In this document: positions 29,198 to 38,622 of the stretch, in pieces
Numbering within the stretch: position 1 is the stretch's first letter
Layout of the letters: each line of letters opens with the position of its first letter
NCBI RefSeq assembly: GCF_022024275.1
Contig: NZ_CP091804.1
Coordinates: 2,808,501 to 2,872,500 of the forward strand
Length of the DNA: 64,000 nucleotides
Direction: 5' to 3'
Source of the DNA: Sphingopyxis sp. BSN-002
GTDB taxonomy: Bacteria > Pseudomonadota > Alphaproteobacteria > Sphingomonadales > Sphingomonadaceae
Notes under the pieces: generated by a model
Database searches by the model: none
The model's input: only the letters and a program-made list of their open reading frames with translations
Told to the model about the DNA's origin: nothing
Made by a program: the position numbers and the translations under genes

Positions 29198-30316
29198 ATG
29201 ATCATCGGCACCCCCAAGGAAATCAAGAATCACGAATATCGCGTCGGCCTGACCCCCGAGAGCGCGCGCGAGCTCGTCGTCCACGGCCACCGCGTCCTTG
29301 TCCAGACCGGTGCCGGCGAAGGCATCGGCGCGCATGACCGCTTCTATGAGCAGGCGGGCGCCGAGATCGTCCAGACCGCCGAGGAAATCTTCGCGACCTG
29401 CGACATGGTGGTGAAGGTCAAGGAGCCGCAGGCGGTCGAGCGCGCGATGCTGCGCCCCGGCCAGATCCTCTACACCTACCTCCACCTTGCGCCCGATCCC
29501 GAACAGACGCTCGACCTCATGAAGTCGGGTGCGATCTGTATCGCCTATGAAACCGTCACCAGCCCGCACGGCGGCTTGCCGCTGCTGAAGCCGATGAGCC
29601 AGGTTGCGGGCCGCATGTCGATCCAGGCCGGCGCGACCGCGCTCGAAAAGGCGCATGGCGGCCGCGGCGTGTTGCTCGGCGGCGTGCCCGGCGTCGCGCC
29701 CGGCAAGGTCTGCGTGATCGGTGGCGGCGTCGTCGGCTTCAACGCCGCGCAAATGGCGGCGGGCCTCGGCGCCGACGTCACCATCCTCGACCGCGACCCC
29801 GAAGTGCTCGAGCGCGTCGGCACCTTCTTCGAGGCGCGCGCCAAGACCCGCTTCTCGAACCGCGCGAATCTCGCCGAATGCGTTGCCGAGGCCGACCTCG
29901 TGATCGGCGCGGTGCTGATCCCCGGTGCCGAAGCGCCGAAGCTCGTCAGCCGCGACATGTTGAAGACAATGCGCCCGGGCTCGGTGCTCGTCGACGTCGC
30001 GATCGACCAGGGCGGCTGTTTCGAAACCAGCCACGCAACGACGCATGCCGACCCGACCTATGTCGTCGACGGCATCGTCCATTATGCGGTCGCGAACATG
30101 CCGGGCGCGGTCGCGCGCACCAGCACCTATGCGCTCAACAACGTCACCCTGCCGCATGCCCTCCGCATCGCCGATCTGGGGTGGAAAGAGGCGCTGAAGC
30201 GCGACGAGCATCTTGCGCAGGGACTCAACGTCTGGAATGGTAAGGTGACGTTCGAAGCCGTCGCCGAAGCGGTCGGAACGGACTATGTGCCTGTCGATCA
30301 GGCGCTCGCCGGATAA
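29198..30316 (+). CDS. ald: Alanine dehydrogenase
   Basis: Ald interconverts alanine and pyruvate plus ammonia with NAD+. The 372-residue enzyme has substrate residues Arg15, Lys75 (KVKEP) and His96 (YLHLAP), the nucleotide fold GGGVVGF (174-180), and catalytic Asp269 in [28 protein letters not shown] is a conserved block. ATG 29198 is unique in the region. It probably feeds amino-acid carbon into pyruvate under control of the divergent Lrp-type gene. A small membrane protein follows 14 bases later. Confidence 0.96.
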   Translation: MIIGTPKEIKNHEYRVGLTPESARELVVHGHRVLVQTGAGEGIGAHDRFYEQAGAEIVQTAEEIFATCDMVVKVKEPQAVERAMLRPGQILYTYLHLAPDPEQTLDLMKSGAICIAYETVTSPHGGLPLLKPMSQVAGRMSIQAGATALEKAHGGRGVLLGGVPGVAPGKVCVIGGGVVGFNAAQMAAGLGADVTILDRDPEVLERVGTFFEARAKTRFSNRANLAECVAEADLVIGAVLIPGAEAPKLVSRDMLKTMRPGSVLVDVAIDQGGCFETSHATTHADPTYVVDGIVHYAVANMPGAVARTSTYALNNVTLPHALRIADLGWKEALKRDEHLAQGLNVWNGKVTFEAVAEAVGTDYVPVDQALAG

Positions 30317-30330
30317 CAAGGACTAGTGTG

Positions 30331-30564
30331 ATGACCGACCAAGCTCCCCCGCCGCCGCACGACGAAGAGGAAAATGAAGTGCTGCGCGCCGCGCGCGAAC
30401 TTCAGGCGCAGAAGGAAGCCGCAGAGGCGACCGAAGCCGCCGACAGGGCGGCAGCGGACAAGGGCGGCAAGAAGATCGGCTGGAAGACGGCGGCGGGCAT
30501 CGGGGTCGGTTCGGCCGCGGTGCTTGCAGCATTGCTCTATGCCAATCGCGACAAGCTGAAGTGA
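30331..30564 (+). CDS. Small single-pass membrane protein
   Basis: A 77-residue protein with an acidic, Ala/Glu-rich N-terminal half (EVLRAARELQAQKEAAEATE, probable coiled coil) and one C-terminal membrane span (TAAGIGVGSAAVLAALLYA) ending in basic RDKLK. No known domain. ATG 30331 is preceded by AAGGA at the right spacing. It lies 14 bases behind ald and before the terminator, so it is probably expressed with ald; its role is unknown. Confidence 0.6.
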   Translation: MTDQAPPPPHDEEENEVLRAARELQAQKEAAEATEAADRAAADKGGKKIGWKTAAGIGVGSAAVLAALLYANRDKLK

Positions 30565-30607
30565 CGCATCCCGGCCGGCGCTGAAACCCGCCGGACCGGA
30601 ACGGATC

Positions 30608-30660
30608 ATCCCGGCTCATGGCCGGGATCGAGGGCGGCCCCGTGCCGCCCTTTGTCTTTT
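30608..30660 (+). terminator. Tandem hairpins ending the ald transcript
   Basis: First stem ATCCCGGC/GCCGGGAT (30608-30615/30621-30628), then GGGCGGC/GCCGCCC (30632-30638/30644-30650) followed by TTTGTCTTTT. The second is a classic rho-independent terminator. Confidence 0.88.
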
Positions 30661-30742
30661 GGCGGGGCCGGAACGAGCGTCCGCAACGGGGACGAATATG
30701 CGTTGCAGGGCAATAAGGGGGTGCATCTCCTTAAAACATCTC

Positions 30743-30794
30743 TATAATTCGGCGCTGCCCAGTCGTCGTGGACACGGACGGGGGGCGAATCCAC
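30743..30794 (+). promoter_or_regulatory. Candidate promoter and leader of the DUF3617 lipoprotein gene
   Basis: A perfect -10 element TATAAT is at 30743-30748; no good -35 is visible at the usual distance. Transcription from here would give a leader of about 70 bases containing GTGGA (30768-30772) paired with TCCAC (30790-30794), ending just before the CGGAGAAACC Shine-Dalgarno. Confidence 0.45.
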
Positions 30795-30824
30795 AGGGAC
30801 CCAAAACATAATCGGAGAAACCAG

Positions 30825-31355
30825 ATGAAGAATTTTGTGACTGTTGCCGTGCTGGGCGCTGCGCTCGCGCTGGGCGGCTGCGGCAAGTCGGACAAGGCGG
30901 CCGACGGCAAGGACGGAGGTACGGCTGCGGCCTCGTCGGCTCCCGTGAAGCGTGAAGCGGGCAACTGGAAGACCGAAGTGAAGCTGGTCAAGTTCGACAT
31001 GCCGGGCGTTCCCGACAATGTGAAGGACCAGATGTCGAAGCAGTTCGCAGCCGCGGGTGCGACCGATCAGTGCGTTACGCAGGAACAGGTCGACAAGGAA
31101 GATCTCGCCGGTGCCCTGTCGAAGGGCTATGGCGACGCCTGCACCTGGACGAAGAACCAGATCGGCGGCGGCAAGATCGACCTCGCCGGTTCGTGCAACC
31201 AGGCCGGCCAGAAGGTCGAGCTCGCCATGTCGGGTACGCTCGAGGCGAAGAAGACCGATATCCTCGTCTCTTCGAAGGGCAAGGCGCCGACCGGCGGCGA
31301 AATGGAAATGCAGCTGCAGGTCACCAGCACCAACACCGGTCCCTGCAAGAGCTGA
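30825..31355 (+). CDS. DUF3617 family lipoprotein
   Basis: A 176-residue lipoprotein with signal MKNFVTVAVLGAALALGGC (lipobox LGGC, Cys19) and a Lys/Asp/Gly-rich spacer. The mature domain holds AGNWKTEVKLVKFDMPG, CVTQEQVD, CTWTKNQI and GSCNQAG, with four cysteines, matching DUF3617, a common but uncharacterised family of sphingomonad envelope proteins. ATG 30825 follows CGGAGAAACC. A TATAAT element and a strong terminator bracket the gene, so it is a single-gene transcript. Confidence 0.8.
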   Translation: MKNFVTVAVLGAALALGGCGKSDKAADGKDGGTAAASSAPVKREAGNWKTEVKLVKFDMPGVPDNVKDQMSKQFAAAGATDQCVTQEQVDKEDLAGALSKGYGDACTWTKNQIGGGKIDLAGSCNQAGQKVELAMSGTLEAKKTDILVSSKGKAPTGGEMEMQLQVTSTNTGPCKS

Positions 31356-31376
31356 TTTCGGTAATTTCCGGATAGG

Positions 31377-31411
31377 GAGGGCGCGCGGTCAGGGACCGCG
31401 CGCCCTCTTTT
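31377..31411 (+). terminator. Rho-independent terminator of the DUF3617 gene
   Basis: GAGGGCGCGCGGTC (31377-31390) and GACCGCGCGCCCTC (31394-31407) form a perfect 14-base-pair stem with a 3-base loop followed by TTTT. Confidence 0.92.
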
Positions 31412-31424
31412 CGTCTCGCGGCCG

Positions 31425-31464
31425 GCAGACAATAATCTGCATCCCTCGCGCCCTAAGCAATTGC
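31425..31464 (+). promoter_or_regulatory. Dyads upstream of the sdh operon
   Basis: GCAGA (31425-31429)/TCTGC (31436-31440) and the palindrome GCAATTGC (31457-31464) lie 60-100 bases before sdhC. They may mark control of the operon; no regulator can be named from sequence. Confidence 0.3.
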
Positions 31465-31527
31465 ATATCGCAGCGGGAACGCTTAACCCGCGCCCATCGA
31501 CCGACAGAGTCATGAAACGGGGCTGAT

Positions 31528-31977
31528 ATGGCTGGCAACGAACCGAGCGCACGGCCGCTCTCGCCGCACCTCCAGGTGTATAAATGGGCGCCTTCGATGG
31601 CGGTCTCGATCTTTCACCGCATCACCGGCGACGGTCTGGCGATCGTCGGGGGGCTGATGTTCCTCGGCTGGCTCGGCGCGATCGCTGCGGGGCCCGAGGC
31701 CTATGCGGCTTTCATCGCCTGCGTCTGGCACGATCCCAGCCCCGAGATCACGATTTTCCACCAGATCACCAATGTCCTCGGCAAGGTGGTGCTGGTCGGC
31801 CTGACCTGGGCTTTCTTCCAGCACCTCTTCTCGGGTCTCCGCCACTTCGTTCTCGATGCCGGTGCGGGCTATGAGCTCAAGACCAACAAGCTCTGGTCGG
31901 TCCTCGTATTCGCCGGCGCGTTCTTCGCGACCGCCGCGGTCTGGCTCTATGTCCTGAAGGAGGCGCTCAATGGGTAA
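31528..31977 (+). CDS. sdhC: Succinate dehydrogenase cytochrome b556 subunit
   Basis: The 149-residue SdhC anchors complex II in the membrane and shares heme b and the quinone site. RPLSPHLQVYKWAPSMAVSIFHRITG is the family signature (Ser and Arg of the quinone site), with three membrane helices (about 33-52, 85-103, 125-145) and the heme ligand candidate in SGLRHFVLDAG. ATG 31528 starts after a GGGGCTG motif. It overlaps sdhD by eight bases, confirming an operon. Confidence 0.96.
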   Translation: MAGNEPSARPLSPHLQVYKWAPSMAVSIFHRITGDGLAIVGGLMFLGWLGAIAAGPEAYAAFIACVWHDPSPEITIFHQITNVLGKVVLVGLTWAFFQHLFSGLRHFVLDAGAGYELKTNKLWSVLVFAGAFFATAAVWLYVLKEALNG

Positions 31978-32377
31978 TGGTACGCGCCTCGGCCGGGTTC
32001 GCGGGCTCGGCTCGTCGAAGCACGGCTCGCAGCACTGGCTGCAGCAGCGCCTGACCGCGCTCGGCAACATCCTGCTCGTCACCTGGTTCGTCGTCTCGAT
32101 GTTCCGCCTCGATCTCGGCGACCATGCCGCCGTCCATCGCTGGGCGTCGAACCCGACGGTCGCGCTCGCGCTCATCCTGCTCGTCGTCAGCGTCTTCTGG
32201 CATTTCCGCCTCGGGCTGCAGGTGATGATCGAGGATTACGTCCATGGCGAAGCGGTGAAGCTGCTCTCGCTCGTTATCCTGAATTTCTACGCGATCGGCG
32301 GTGCCGCTTACGGCATCTTCGCCATCGTCCGCATCGCGCTTGCGCCCGCCGCCGGGCTCGCTCCGGGGGGAATGTAA
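31970..32377 (+). CDS. sdhD: Succinate dehydrogenase hydrophobic anchor subunit
   Basis: The 135-residue SdhD has the usual [22 protein letters not shown] start and three membrane helices (about 28-45, 62-82, 98-122). The heme-ligand histidine is in [19 protein letters not shown]. It starts inside the end of sdhC and its stop overlaps the next gene's Shine-Dalgarno, with sdhA one base later (32379). Confidence 0.95.
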   Translation: MGNGTRLGRVRGLGSSKHGSQHWLQQRLTALGNILLVTWFVVSMFRLDLGDHAAVHRWASNPTVALALILLVVSVFWHFRLGLQVMIEDYVHGEAVKLLSLVILNFYAIGGAAYGIFAIVRIALAPAAGLAPGGM

Positions 32378-32378
32378 G

Positions 32379-34181
32379 ATGACCGAAGCCTACAAGATCA
32401 TCGATCACGTTTACGACACGGTCGTCGTGGGCGCCGGCGGCTCGGGCCTGCGCGCCACGATGGGCAGCGCCGAAGCCGGCCTCAAGACCGCGTGCATCAC
32501 GAAGGTATTCCCGACGCGCAGCCACACCGTTGCCGCGCAGGGCGGCATCGCCGCATCGCTCGGCAACAACTCGCCCGACCACTGGCAGTGGCACATGTAC
32601 GACACCGTCAAGGGCTCCGACTGGCTCGGCGACCAGGACGCGATCGAATATATGGTGCGCGAGGCGCCCGCCGCTGTGTACGAACTCGAACATGCCGGCG
32701 TGCCGTTCAGCCGCAACGCCGACGGCACCATCTACCAGCGCCCCTTCGGCGGCCATATGCAGAATATGGGCGAAGGCCCTCCGGTGCAGCGCACCTGCGC
32801 CGCGGCCGACCGCACCGGCCACGCGATGCTCCACGCGCTCTATCAGCAGTCGCTGAAATATGACGCGGACTTCTTCATCGAATATTTCGCGCTCGACCTG
32901 ATCATGGAAGACGGCGCGTGCCGCGGCGTGATCGCGCTGTGCATGGAGGATGGCAGCATCCACCGCTTCCGTTCGCAGGCCGTCGTGCTCGCGACGGGCG
33001 GCTATGGCCGCTGCTATTTCACCGCGACCTCGGCGCACACCTGCACCGGCGACGGTGGCGGCATGGTGCTGCGTGCGGGCCTGCCGCTGCAGGATATGGA
33101 ATTCGTCCAGTTCCACCCGACCGGCATCTATGGCGCGGGCGTCCTGATCACCGAAGGTGCGCGCGGCGAGGGCGGCTATCTCACCAACTCCGAAGGCGAG
33201 CGTTTCATGGAACGCTATGCCCCGTCGGCGAAAGATCTGGCGTCGCGCGACGTCGTCTCGCGTTCGATGGCGCTCGAAATCCGCGAAGGCCGCGGCGTCG
33301 GCCCGCACAAGGATCATATCTATCTGCACCTCGATCATATCGATCCCGCGGTGCTCCACGAACGCCTGCCCGGCATCACCGAAAGCGGCAAGATTTTCGC
33401 GGGCGTCGACCTGACGCGCCAGCCGCTGCCGGTCGTGCCGACGGTCCATTACAATATGGGCGGCATCCCCTGTAACTATCATGGCGAAGTCGTGACGCTG
33501 AAGGACGGCAATCCCGACACCGTCGTCCCCGGCCTGTTCGCCGTCGGCGAAGCGGCCTGCGTGTCGGTGCATGGCGCCAACCGTCTCGGCTCGAACAGCC
33601 TGATCGACCTCGTCGTCTTCGGCCGCGCGACCGGCCATCGCCTGAAGGAAATCCTGAAGCCCGGTGCCGCGCAGCCCGCGCTGCCGAAGGATAGCGCCGA
33701 CCTGGCGCTCGGCCGCCTCGACCATTTCCGCAATGCGAACGGCGGTTCGCCGACGGCGGAAATCCGGACCGAGATGCAGCGCGCGATGTCGCAGCATGCG
33801 GCGGTGTTCCGCACCGACGAACTGATGGCCGAGGGTAAGGAAAAGCTGACCAAGACCTATCAGCGGATGAACGACGTCCATGTCACCGACCGCAGCCTGA
33901 TCTGGAACACCGACCTCATCGAAACGCTCGAACTCGACAATCTGATCGCGCAGGCGACGGTGACGATGCATTCGGCGTTCAACCGCAAGGAAAGCCGCGG
34001 CGCCCACGCGCACGAGGATTTCCCGAACCGCGACGACAAGAAGTGGATGAAGCACACGATCAGCTGGTTCGACGGCTGGGGCGGCAAGGGCGGCGGCGTC
34101 CGTCTCGATTACCGTCCGGTCCACGAATATACGCTGTCGGACGACGCGGATTACATCAAACCGAAGGCGCGCGTTTACTGA
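32379..34181 (+). CDS. sdhA: Succinate dehydrogenase flavoprotein subunit
   Basis: SdhA oxidises succinate to fumarate in the TCA cycle and carries covalent FAD. The 600-residue protein has [12 protein letters not shown] (15-26), the FAD-linked His49 in [10 protein letters not shown], the active-site block [24 protein letters not shown] and the HRLGSNSL-like [21 protein letters not shown] 32379 starts [17 protein letters not shown]. sdhC-sdhD-sdhA are contiguous, but sdhB is not next: a secreted unknown follows, overlapping the stop (TGATG). The iron-sulfur subunit must be encoded elsewhere. Confidence 0.98.
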   Translation: MTEAYKIIDHVYDTVVVGAGGSGLRATMGSAEAGLKTACITKVFPTRSHTVAAQGGIAASLGNNSPDHWQWHMYDTVKGSDWLGDQDAIEYMVREAPAAVYELEHAGVPFSRNADGTIYQRPFGGHMQNMGEGPPVQRTCAAADRTGHAMLHALYQQSLKYDADFFIEYFALDLIMEDGACRGVIALCMEDGSIHRFRSQAVVLATGGYGRCYFTATSAHTCTGDGGGMVLRAGLPLQDMEFVQFHPTGIYGAGVLITEGARGEGGYLTNSEGERFMERYAPSAKDLASRDVVSRSMALEIREGRGVGPHKDHIYLHLDHIDPAVLHERLPGITESGKIFAGVDLTRQPLPVVPTVHYNMGGIPCNYHGEVVTLKDGNPDTVVPGLFAVGEAACVSVHGANRLGSNSLIDLVVFGRATGHRLKEILKPGAAQPALPKDSADLALGRLDHFRNANGGSPTAEIRTEMQRAMSQHAAVFRTDELMAEGKEKLTKTYQRMNDVHVTDRSLIWNTDLIETLELDNLIAQATVTMHSAFNRKESRGAHAHEDFPNRDDKKWMKHTISWFDGWGGKGGGVRLDYRPVHEYTLSDDADYIKPKARVY

Positions 34182-34816
34182 TGCGGGCATCAGCCGCCGC
34201 GGGCGCGTTTGCAATGCTCGCGGCGATCGGTTCCCCCGCAGCCGCCGCGCCGGAAATGACGGCGGCGTCGATAGAGGCGCGGGCGCTGATCGCGCTGACG
34301 CGTGAAACCCGCGCAACCTATACCGTTGTCGGGTCAAACATCATCTATCTGCCCGACGGGACCGAGGTTCGCGAATGGGCGGCCGAATTCCACGACGGCA
34401 TCCATCACCGCGTCGAAACGCCGCGCGACCGGATGATCGCCGATTGCGAGGCGATGACCGGCATCCATTTCAACGTTGCAACCGTCGAGATCGACGAGGA
34501 GCCATGGGTGGCGCGCGCGGCCTGCGGCGTGCAGGCCAATTCGACGATGTTGTCGGCAAGGCTCGGCGGCACCCGGCAGACGCGCTTCGGGCCGGCGACG
34601 CACCTCGTCATCATCGACGAAACCGATATCCGGACCTATGATGTCGCGCCCGACGGCGCATTGATCGGCGCCACCATTACCGGCCGCGACGGGAAGAAGA
34701 AGCTGGTGATGCGGGCGATATACTACGCGCCCAAGGTCTCGGATGGAATATTCTCGGCGAACTCGCTGGGGCGGAGTGCAGTCCCGGCGCATTTGCGGGA
34801 ACCGCCGAAGCAATAG
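34181..34816 (+). CDS. Secreted protein of unknown function downstream of sdhA
   Basis: A 211-residue exported protein with signal [23 protein letters not shown]. The mature part is mixed alpha/beta with EFHDGIHHRVETPRDRMIADC, two cysteines (ADC and RAACGVQA) and KKKLVMRAIYY; no known catalytic motif was recognised. It is translationally coupled to sdhA by TGATG. Position at the end of the sdh operon suggests expression with complex II, but a direct role is not shown. Confidence 0.6.
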   Translation: MRASAAAGAFAMLAAIGSPAAAAPEMTAASIEARALIALTRETRATYTVVGSNIIYLPDGTEVREWAAEFHDGIHHRVETPRDRMIADCEAMTGIHFNVATVEIDEEPWVARAACGVQANSTMLSARLGGTRQTRFGPATHLVIIDETDIRTYDVAPDGALIGATITGRDGKKKLVMRAIYYAPKVSDGIFSANSLGRSAVPAHLREPPKQ

Positions 34817-34823
34817 CCGGGGG

Positions 34824-35126
34824 CTAGCTGTCGCTGCCGAACAGGCTCTTCATCGGATCGAGGTCGGAGAAGGGCTCTTCGACGTCCTGACCCATGACCC
34901 ACAATTTGTGACAGGCGATGGTGAAGAACATGATCGCGATCGTCCAGACGATGATCGTCTTGATCACTTGCCAGCGCTTGGCTTCATAGGCGGCAAGCGC
35001 GCGGGCCTTGTGGTCGATGCCCAACTCGCCTTCGAACTCGGCGACAAGCTGCGCGCGGCGGGTACGCGAAATGTTCGCGAGACTCGCGGCCTGCTGCGTA
35101 TCTTCGTTCGAACGGCGATTCCCCAT
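34824..35126 (-). CDS. Small membrane protein of unknown function
   Basis: A 100-residue protein: a charged N-terminal half rich in Arg/Glu (NISRTRRAQLVAEFEGELG, DHKARALAAYEAKRWQV) followed by one membrane span (IKTIIVWTIAIMFFTIACHKLW) and an acidic tail ending SLFGSDS. ATG 35126 is preferred over an upstream start without supporting context. It is convergent with the preceding secreted gene (seven bases between stops) and downstream of DUF167 on its strand. No function can be assigned. Confidence 0.55.
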   Translation of the reverse strand: MGNRRSNEDTQQAASLANISRTRRAQLVAEFEGELGIDHKARALAAYEAKRWQVIKTIIVWTIAIMFFTIACHKLWVMGQDVEEPFSDLDPMKSLFGSDS

Positions 35127-35214
35127 CGCGGATACCCTGTGGTCCCAATAGTCCTGATCGCACCATAGGCGGCAAGGCCCTGATAAAGGGTTAACCGGAT
35201 AGTCGGAATGCGGA

Positions 35215-35442
35215 TCAGCCCGTCGCAATTCCGATCAGTTTTATCCGCGAGGACGCACCGCGAAGCAGCGAAAGGTCGCGGCGCGGCCGATCGAGCGCCG
35301 CCGCAAGCAGGGCGATTACGGCGTCGTTTGCGGCGCCGTCAGCGGGCGGCGCAGTGACGCGGACCTGAACAAGGTCGCCATCGATCCGCACCGCGTCGCG
35401 GCTGGCACCGGGCGTCACCCGCACCTCCAGTCGGCCCGGCAC
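35215..35442 (-). CDS. DUF167 (YggU-like) family protein
   Basis: A small protein of about 75 residues with the YggU/DUF167 core: GRLEVRVTPGASRDAVRIDGDLVQVRVTAPPADGAANDAVIALLAAAL and a C-terminal GASSRIKLIGI. The frame overlaps the end of the oxidoreductase gene upstream and has no ATG; GTG 35442 (VPGRLEVRV) is the best start, with CTG codons further upstream as weaker options. Function is unknown; the E. coli homologue structure suggests nucleic-acid-related or regulatory binding. Confidence 0.72.
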   Translation of the reverse strand: MPGRLEVRVTPGASRDAVRIDGDLVQVRVTAPPADGAANDAVIALLAAALDRPRRDLSLLRGASSRIKLIGIATG

Positions 35443-35489
35443 CGCGAGGGTACGCAGCGCCGCGGTCAGCGCGGGATCGGGGCGATATT

Positions 35490-36488
35490 TCAGACGGTGA
35501 CGACCAGCTTGCCGACCGCGGTACGGTCCGCGAGCTTGGCGATCGCCTTGCCGCCATCTTCCAGCGCGTAGGTGCCGGTGACGCGCGGCTTGATCTTGCC
35601 CTGTTCCCACAGCTGGAACAGGCGCGCGATGTTGGCGCGGTTGCGCGCGGGTTCGCGCATCACGAACGCGCCCCAGAAGACGCCCGCAACATCGCAGCTC
35701 TTGAGCAGGGTGAGGTTGAGCGGAAGGCGCGGGATGCCCGCGGGGAAGCCGACGACGAGGTAGCGGCCTTCCCACGCAATCGAGCGCAGCGCCGGCTCGG
35801 CATAATCGCCACCGACCGCGTCATAGATGACATTCGCGCCATTCGGGCCGACGGCTTCCTTGAACTTGTTGGCAAGCTCCTTCGACTGGTCCTTGTCGAA
35901 CGGCTGGCGGCCATAGACGACGACCTCGTCGGCGCCGGCTTCGCGTGCGATGCCCGCCTTTTCCTCGCTCGACACGCCCGCCACGACGCGCGCGCCGAAT
36001 GCCTTGCCCAGCTCGACCGCGGCGATGCCGACGCCGCCCGACGCGCCGAGTACGAGCAGCGTGTCGCCCTCCCTGATATGGCCGCGATCGAGGAGTGCGT
36101 GGATGCTGGTGCCATAGGTCATCAGCAGCGAGGCTCCCTCGGAGAAATCATGCGCTTCGGGCAGATGATAGACATTGTGGACGCCCACCGCGACCGCCTC
36201 GGTCATGCCGCCGTTGCCGCAGCCGGCGATTACGCGGTCGCCGACCTTGAATTCGGTGACGCCCTCGCCGATTTCGGCGACGAGGCCTGCAACCTCGCCA
36301 CCGGGCGCAAAGGGACGCTCGGGGCGGAACTGATATTTATCCTCGATGATCAGCACGTCGGGAAAGTTGACCGCGCAGGCCTTCACGTCGATCACGATCT
36401 GGCCCTTGCCGGCGGTCGGGCGCGGCAGCTCGCCGAGGGTGAGCGTTTCGGGGCCGCCGGTTGCGGTCGACAAGAGAGCCTTCATCAT
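35490..36488 (-). CDS. NADPH:quinone oxidoreductase family protein (zinc-independent MDR)
   Basis: A 332-residue medium-chain dehydrogenase/reductase with the QOR layout. The N-terminal GroES-like part has VNFPDVLIIEDKYQFRPERPFAPGGEVAG (no zinc-binding cysteines); the Rossmann motif is VLGASGGVGIAAVELGKAFGARVVAGVSS with a serine that favours NADPH. Typical activity is one- or two-electron reduction of quinones or enones. ATG 36488 or 36485. It follows leuD by 20 bases on the same strand; the operon order leuC-leuD-qor-DUF167 is likely. Confidence 0.9.
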   Translation of the reverse strand: MMKALLSTATGGPETLTLGELPRPTAGKGQIVIDVKACAVNFPDVLIIEDKYQFRPERPFAPGGEVAGLVAEIGEGVTEFKVGDRVIAGCGNGGMTEAVAVGVHNVYHLPEAHDFSEGASLLMTYGTSIHALLDRGHIREGDTLLVLGASGGVGIAAVELGKAFGARVVAGVSSEEKAGIAREAGADEVVVYGRQPFDKDQSKELANKFKEAVGPNGANVIYDAVGGDYAEPALRSIAWEGRYLVVGFPAGIPRLPLNLTLLKSCDVAGVFWGAFVMREPARNRANIARLFQLWEQGKIKPRVTGTYALEDGGKAIAKLADRTAVGKLVVTV

Positions 36489-36508
36489 CTTCTCCTCTTA
36501 TTGGGATC

Positions 36509-37102
36509 CTATGCCGCGACCGGGCGCATCCACGGACGCTCGGCGTCGAGCTTCCGTTCATAGGCGCCGATCGCCGCGTCGCTCTTTTCGGTCAGCGAAA
36601 TCTCGTCGAGTCCTTCGAGCAGGCACATCTTGCGGAAGGGATCGATCTCGAAGGTGAAGCGGTCCTGAAAGGGCGTCGTCACCGTCTGTGTGTCGAGGTC
36701 GACATGCACCGGATCGGTCACCGCGACCTCCATCAGCCGGTCGATCGCGGCTTGCGGCAGAACGACGGGCAGGATGCCGTTCTTGACTGCGTTACCCGAG
36801 AAGATGTCCGAATAGCTCGGCGCGATGACCACGCGGATGCCAAGGTCGCCGAGCGCCCAGGCGGCATGCTCGCGGCTCGACCCGCAACCGAAATTGTCGC
36901 CGGCGATCAGGATCGGCGCACCCTTATACTCGGCGCTGTCGAACAGGTTGTCGGGATCCTTGCGGATCGCCTCGAACGCGCCGCGCCCCATGCCCTCGCG
37001 TGTCGTGGTTTTCAGCCAGTGCGCAGGGATAATGACGTCGGTGTCGACATTCTTGAGCCCGAACGGAATCGCGCGGCCTTCGACTTTTTCCAGCGGGTTC
37101 AT
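36509..37102 (-). CDS. leuD: 3-isopropylmalate dehydratase small subunit
   Basis: LeuD with LeuC isomerises 2- to 3-isopropylmalate in leucine synthesis. The 197-residue protein has [24 protein letters not shown] and [18 protein letters not shown], the substrate-specificity loop of the family, plus [21 protein letters not shown] 37102 overlaps the leuC stop by four bases (ATGA). Confidence 0.97.
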   Translation of the reverse strand: MNPLEKVEGRAIPFGLKNVDTDVIIPAHWLKTTTREGMGRGAFEAIRKDPDNLFDSAEYKGAPILIAGDNFGCGSSREHAAWALGDLGIRVVIAPSYSDIFSGNAVKNGILPVVLPQAAIDRLMEVAVTDPVHVDLDTQTVTTPFQDRFTFEIDPFRKMCLLEGLDEISLTEKSDAAIGAYERKLDAERPWMRPVAA

Positions 37103-38529
37103 GCCATCAGCTCCCGCACATCGGTGAGCTTGCCCGTCACCGCCGCCGCCGCCGCCATCGCGGGGCTGACAAGGTGGGTGCGGCTGCCCGGGCCCTGCCG
37201 GCCGACGAAATTGCGGTTGCTGGTGCTCGCGCAACGTTCGCCCGCGGGCACCTTGTCGGGGTTCATCGCAAGGCACGCCGAGCAACCCGGCTCGCGCCAT
37301 TCGAGACCGGCGTCGGTGAAGATGCGGTCGAGTCCCTCTGCTTCGGCCTGTGCCTTCACAAGGCCCGAACCGGGGACGACGATCGCCCATTTGACGTTGG
37401 CGGCCTTCTTGCGACCCTTCACGATCGCAGCCGCGGCGCGCATGTCCTCGATGCGGCTGTTGGTGCAGCTGCCGATGAAGATATTCTCGATCGGCACGTC
37501 CTGCATCCGCGTGCCGGGTTCGAGGCCCATATAGGCGAGCGATTTGGCCGCGGCGACCTGCTTCGACGGATCGACAAAGCTCGCGGGGTCAGGAACGACG
37601 CCGGTGATCGGCACGACATCCTCGGGGCTGGTGCCCCAAGTCACGCTCGGCGCAATGTCGGCGGCGTCGATGATCACGACCTTGTCGTAGGTCGCGCCCG
37701 GATCGGTCGCAAGGCTCTTCCACCAAGCGACCGCGGCATCCCAGTCGGCGCCCTTCGGCGCATAGGGGCGGCCCATCAGATAGGCGAAGGTCGTCTCGTC
37801 GGGCGCGATCAGGCCGGCACGCGCACCGCCCTCGATCGCCATGTTGCTGACGGTCAGACGACCCTCGATGCTGAGCGCGCGGATCGCGCTGCCGGTATAT
37901 TCGATGACATGGCCGGTTCCGCCCGCCGCACCGATCGTGCCGGTGATGTGAAGGATGATGTCCTTTGCGGTGACGCCGGGGCCGACCTCGCCTTCGACCC
38001 GCACTTCCATCGTCTTCGACGGCTGGAGCAACAAGGTCTGCGTCGCCAGCACATGCTCGACCTCGCTCGTCCCGATGCCGAAGGCGAGCGCGCCGATGCC
38101 GCCGTGGCATGCGGTGTGGCTGTCGCCGCAGACGATCGTCGTCCCGGGCAGCGAGAAACCCTGCTCGGGGCCTACGACATGGACGATGCCCTGCTCGGGC
38201 GCGACCGCGTCGATGTAGCGGATGCCGAACTCGGGGGCGTTCTTTTCGAGCGCTGCAAGCTGTGCCGCGCTTTCGGGATCGGCGATCGGCAGTTTGTTGC
38301 CCGCCGCGTCGAGCCGTGCCGTCGTCGGCACATTATGGTCGGGCACCGCGAGCGTCAGGTCGGGGCGGCGTACGGTGCGGCCGGTCGCGCGAAGCCCGGC
38401 AAAGGCCTGCGGGCTGGTGACTTCATGGACAAGGTGGCGGTCGATGAAGATCAGGCAGGTACCGTCGGGGCGCTGTTCGACGACATGCGCGTCCCAGATT
38501 TTCTCGTAAAGGGTGCGGGGCCGAGTCAT
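37099..38529 (-). CDS. leuC: 3-isopropylmalate dehydratase large subunit
   Basis: The 476-residue aconitase-family subunit binds a [4Fe-4S] cluster through three cysteines: one in [13 protein letters not shown] and two in [13 protein letters not shown]. The N-terminus has [13 protein letters not shown] and [12 protein letters not shown], and [26 protein letters not shown] is the family hallmark. ATG 38529. It is divergent from crtZ across a 93-base gap that should contain both promoters. Confidence 0.97.
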   Translation of the reverse strand: MTRPRTLYEKIWDAHVVEQRPDGTCLIFIDRHLVHEVTSPQAFAGLRATGRTVRRPDLTLAVPDHNVPTTARLDAAGNKLPIADPESAAQLAALEKNAPEFGIRYIDAVAPEQGIVHVVGPEQGFSLPGTTIVCGDSHTACHGGIGALAFGIGTSEVEHVLATQTLLLQPSKTMEVRVEGEVGPGVTAKDIILHITGTIGAAGGTGHVIEYTGSAIRALSIEGRLTVSNMAIEGGARAGLIAPDETTFAYLMGRPYAPKGADWDAAVAWWKSLATDPGATYDKVVIIDAADIAPSVTWGTSPEDVVPITGVVPDPASFVDPSKQVAAAKSLAYMGLEPGTRMQDVPIENIFIGSCTNSRIEDMRAAAAIVKGRKKAANVKWAIVVPGSGLVKAQAEAEGLDRIFTDAGLEWREPGCSACLAMNPDKVPAGERCASTSNRNFVGRQGPGSRTHLVSPAMAAAAAVTGKLTDVRELMA

Positions 38530-38622
38530 GCGGGTTCACTTACGCCTGCCGGATAACTTTGCAAGCCAGTGGCGATCAAAAACGCAATTTTCGGTCGCGC
38601 GCGTTGGAGTATAAGCGGAGCC

